The notes beneath the pieces are model-generated. The model ran no database searches. It was not told the DNA's origin and saw only the letters and a program-made list of their open reading frames with translations. This document shows positions 4,894 through 5,653 of a stretch of DNA of 5,653 bases, in pieces. Every line of letters starts with the position of its first letter. The first letter of the stretch is position 1. The translations under genes were made by a program, and so were the position numbers. The stretch comes from a bacterium (GTDB lineage Bacteria; Zixibacteria; MSB-5A5; GN15; FEB-12), in assembly GCA_030619425.1 (NCBI GenBank), contig JAUXBJ010000153.1:1-5653 (forward strand), given 5' to 3'.

Positions 4894-5022
4894 TAAGTAC
4901 GTCATTTCAATTCCTGATTTGGTACGCCACCCAGAGCGGAGCGTCGGGTGGGATTTGTCAAAGTCCACCATCTCCCGTTCAGGGAAAAAACCCACCTGTC
5001 TCTCCGCTGTAGGTAGGATACC
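4894..5022. other. Intergenic region with competing hairpins after the lipoprotein gene
   Basis: No gene is visible. CCACCC (4927-4932) can pair with GGGTGG (4946-4951) around a 13-nt loop. GGTGG...TTT (4947-4956) can instead pair with AAA...CCACC (4960-4969) around GTC. The two folds share 4947-4951 and exclude each other. A small TAGGTA-GGA-TACCTA dyad (5010-5024) abuts the start of the next composite repeat. No T run follows any of them, so a terminator for the lipoprotein gene is not clear. Confidence 0.55.
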
Positions 5023-5112
5023 TAGTGTCATGCTGAGCGAAGTCGAAGTATGAGCGCGGTCAAAGCATGACACATTCATAGTGACGCCGCCCTTCGACTC
5101 CGCTCAGGGTGA
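5023..5112 (+). repeat. Composite MITE-like repeat, right copy flanking the lipoprotein gene
   Basis: This is the second, longer version of the element at 4357-4429, in the same orientation. It shares the 17-nt opening and 46 of the last 48 nt, with about 17 extra bases in the middle. An inner inverted repeat TGTCATGCT/AGCATGACA (5026-5034 and 5064-5072) is perfect over 9 bp. The outer ends (5028-5048 against 5092-5112) are complementary at 18 of 21 positions. Confidence 0.8.
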
Positions 5113-5164
5113 CGTTTGGATACGCTCAGGTGAAGTTTGGGGGAACGCTCAGGCTGACGATTGA
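5101..5164 (+). repeat. Degenerate 22-bp tandem repeat, about three units
   Basis: CGCTCAGG recurs at 5101, 5123 and 5146 (periods 22 and 23). Each copy is followed by a similar tail: GTGACGTTTGGATA, TGAAGTTTGGGGGAA and CTGACGATTGAG. The first unit is the end of the composite repeat, so its 3' end appears to have been duplicated in tandem and then diverged. Confidence 0.65.
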
Positions 5165-5167
5165 GGC

Positions 5168-5184
5168 GTACGCAGCGCGAAAAA
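5168..5184 (-). repeat. Inverse copy of the TTTTTCGCGCTGCG repeat
   Basis: Read on the - strand this is TTTTTCGCGCTGCGTAC, matching 1499-1515 at 16 of 17 positions. It marks the same dispersed repeat family in a second intergenic gap, about 30 nt beyond the end of the AMMECR1 gene. Confidence 0.55.
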
Positions 5185-5214
5185 CCCACTTATGGGCGGC
5201 TTGCCCGTGTCGCC

Positions 5215-5653
5215 CTAAAACACCTCCGCCGAGAATTTGTAGATTTCGGCCAGTCTGTCTCTGTAGGCGTTTTTGGGCAGGCCCGCCTTCAGGCAGGTCT
5301 GCTCGAGAAACTCAATGGTGTCCCAGCCATATTCGGAAGCCACCTGCGGTAAGAGCAGACCGGAGTTGAATTCGAGCTTGATCATCAAGCCATCCCGACC
5401 AACCTTGATGTCTTCAAAATCATGCACCCGCTCCAACGGCGTCAGCACCGAAATCTCAGTTTCAATCTGATCGATCTCGACCGCTGTCAACTGCGGAAAG
5501 CGCGCGTCCTCGAACGCCGCCGCCTGGGCCATCTCGGCCACGGCCTCATGCAACTGCTGACGCGCCCTGATTTGGCCGATACATCCGCGCAGTTGGCCAT
5601 CGATTGTGATCGTCACAAACACCCCCCGCTTCTTGTCAGGCAAGCCGACAGAG
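5215..5653 (-). CDS. amrA: AMMECR1-domain protein (AmmeMemoRadiSam system protein A), 5'-truncated by the window
   Basis: The visible 145 residues are the C-terminal part of an AMMECR1-domain protein. They carry the hallmark LRGCIG (21-26 of the visible part), AAFEDARFPQLT (45-56), EISVLTPL (66-73), GLLLPQVASEYGWD (98-111) and FLEQTCLKAGLP (115-126). The frame is still open at the window edge. The TTG at 5641-5643 is internal, because family members usually have about 40-50 more residues before this point. In many bacteria and archaea AMMECR1 occurs with a MEMO protein and a radical SAM enzyme (the AmmeMemoRadiSam trio); neither partner is visible here, though either could lie past the edge. 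The biochemical role is not established; the conserved Cys24 region is thought to form the functional site. The gene is convergent with the lipoprotein gene and ends at a TAG just inside the repeat-rich gap. The symbol follows the AmmeMemoRadiSam naming scheme. Confidence 0.92.
   Translation of the reverse strand, partial: SVGLPDKKRGVFVTITIDGQLRGCIGQIRARQQLHEAVAEMAQAAAFEDARFPQLTAVEIDQIETEISVLTPLERVHDFEDIKVGRDGLMIKLEFNSGLLLPQVASEYGWDTIEFLEQTCLKAGLPKNAYRDRLAEIYKFSAEVF

Noticed and set aside
4718..5053. 111-residue + strand frame overlapping the lipoprotein gene end and the right repeat
   Set aside because: It is a shifted frame of the lipoprotein gene continuing into repeats; no family features.
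225..5112. CRISPR array
   Set aside because: The repeats are few, unevenly spaced, scattered between genes and in both orientations, with no unique-spacer pattern and no cas genes.
5641..5643. TTG as the true start of the AMMECR1 protein
   Set aside because: The frame stays open to the window edge and the family has about 40-50 further N-terminal residues, so this codon is internal.

Overview
The window looks like a stretch of chromosome from a Gram-negative bacterium with an LPS-type outer membrane. It encodes a CMP-Kdo synthetase (KdsB) and a lipobox lipoprotein, has Shine-Dalgarno sites, and shows a sigma70-like promoter. Base composition is moderately GC-rich. The gaps between genes are full of short palindromes and of a dispersed repeat with the core TTCGACTCCGCTCAGG, a style I associate with uncultivated lineages of the FCB superphylum such as Zixibacteria. 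That placement is an impression and not a demonstrated assignment.

Layout on the + strand. An intrinsic terminator (41-74) closes a gene lying outside the window. A repeat-rich gap (75-446) follows, with a tandemly duplicated 'hairpin + TTCGACTCCGCTCAGG' unit and a 19-bp palindrome just before a strong ribosome binding site. Next comes a 331-residue protein with the asparaginyl-tRNA synthetase catalytic core but no N-terminal anticodon-binding domain (461-1456). A second gap (1457-1607) carries a 20-bp direct repeat and an 11-bp-stem hairpin. A TTGACA-17-TATGTT promoter (1608-1636) is followed by an unrecognised 46-codon ORF (1642-1782), whose ATG sits at the predicted transcription start and whose stop overlaps the kdsB start (ATGA). 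kdsB (1779-2522) and pyrG (2531-4213) follow with tight coupling. After a hairpin cluster come a small predicted lipoprotein (4477-4893), flanked by two direct copies of a composite repeat (4357-4429 and 5023-5112), and a repeat gap. The window ends with a convergent, 5'-truncated AMMECR1-domain gene on the - strand (5215 to the window edge).

How the genes fit together. PyrG makes CTP and KdsB uses CTP to activate Kdo for lipid A/LPS core assembly, so this pair forms a sensible operon. The AsnRS-like protein appears to be a separate transcription unit; it could be an asparagine-forming enzyme or another adenylating ligase. The lipoprotein and the AMMECR1 protein have no visible functional link to the others.

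The least ordinary items are the apparent leaderless, translationally coupled small ORF ahead of kdsB, the anticodon-domain-less AsnRS paralogue, and the composite repeats bracketing the lipoprotein gene.
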